From contig PWOG01000218.1 in NCBI GenBank assembly GCA_003557565.1, forward strand, positions 1 to 13,496: a stretch of DNA of 13,496 nt, written 5' to 3'. The notes under the pieces were generated by a model that was not told the DNA's origin, made no database searches, and saw only the letters and a list, made by a program, of their open reading frames with translations. Made by a program: the position numbers and the translations under genes. The stretch is from Desulfobulbaceae bacterium. Lineage in GTDB: Bacteria; Desulfobacterota; Desulfobulbia; Desulfobulbales; Desulfurivibrionaceae. Positions 13,357 through 13,496 of the stretch are shown piece after piece. Position 1 is the stretch's first letter; each line of letters opens with the position of its first letter.

Positions 13357-13496
13357 ATGCTTGGCGGTAACGGTATAAAACTTTGGCGAAACCTGGTCGT
13401 ATTCGCATTCGCGGCACTGTTGTCAGCCGGACTGGTATTGGGATGTTCCGGCGATGACGGTAAGGATGGAGTGACCGGTCCCCAGGGTTCCGAGGG
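13357..13496 (+). CDS. Lipoprotein N-terminus with collagen-like Gly-X-Y repeats, possible OmcA/MtrC-type cytochrome (3' cut by window)
   Basis: Only 46 codons are visible. A basic N-terminus (K8, R11) is followed by a hydrophobic stretch (about 12-29) and the lipobox VLGC, with Cys30 as the lipidated residue. A run of Gly every third residue follows: SGDDGKDGVTGPQGSEG. Cell-surface decaheme cytochromes of the OmcA/MtrC family commonly start with such a lipidated cysteine and a GDDGKDG-type linker, and the heme operon upstream would suit that. No CxxCH heme site lies within the visible part, so the cytochrome identity is inference; other Gly-rich lipoproteins are possible. Asp at +3 and +4 after the cysteine does not match the classical Asp+2 inner-membrane retention rule, as Ser is at +2. 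The lipoprotein call itself is solid. Confidence 0.75.
   Translation, partial: MLGGNGIKLWRNLVVFAFAALLSAGLVLGCSGDDGKDGVTGPQGSE

Noticed and set aside
13175..13378. A 67-codon frame before the lipoprotein gene
   Set aside because: It begins with TTG without a Shine-Dalgarno, lies in AT-rich non-coding DNA and overlaps the real start in another frame.

Overview
This is a GC-rich bacterial chromosome segment of ordinary core genes. The gene set fits an anaerobic Desulfobacterota-type bacterium, perhaps near Desulfobulbales. The clues are a SPASM-type radical SAM protein resembling AhbD heme synthase next to hemE and hemH, a DUF1461 membrane protein, and a lipoprotein start of the kind seen on outer-surface multiheme cytochromes. 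The lineage is an inference from gene content, not a measured placement.

Left part (1-8775, all on the minus strand). In transcription order the genes are nadE (glutamine-dependent NAD+ synthetase), hisD (histidinol dehydrogenase), a DUF1461/Lit-like four-pass membrane protein, polA (DNA polymerase I with an intact proofreading domain) and ppiD (membrane-anchored periplasmic parvulin, running off the left edge). nadE and hisD are 24 bp apart and probably co-transcribed. The other junctions hold intergenic structure. nadE and polA both lack a Shine-Dalgarno sequence, and each has a sigma70-like -10 box ending exactly 7 nt before the ATG, which suggests leaderless mRNAs. ppiD has its own likely promoter, set among several palindromes.

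Right part (9214-13019, all on the plus strand). A compact heme-biosynthesis operon reads AhbD-like radical SAM protein, hemE (uroporphyrinogen decarboxylase), an HD-domain phosphohydrolase of unknown role, then hemH (ferrochelatase). The combination is biochemically interesting. HemE plus a ferrochelatase plus an AhbD-type enzyme could in principle make heme through Fe-coproporphyrin anaerobically, but HemH has a Met at the position usually linked to protoporphyrin ferrochelatases. After an AT-rich leader of about 340 bp, the right edge holds the start of a lipoprotein with collagen-like Gly-X-Y repeats, resembling the N-termini of OmcA/MtrC-type cytochromes.

The most unusual non-coding signal is a family of about 102-110 bp imperfect palindromes, with three copies (4511-4620, 5563-5670, 8851-8952) plus an adjoining half copy (4481-4510). 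All copies share GTAAGCG/CGCTTAC-type ends and conserved internal blocks. In the two cleanest copies the stem arms between those blocks differ in sequence but remain self-complementary. This looks like a small, mobile or structure-selected intergenic repeat. No rRNA, tRNA, CRISPR array or transposase gene was seen.
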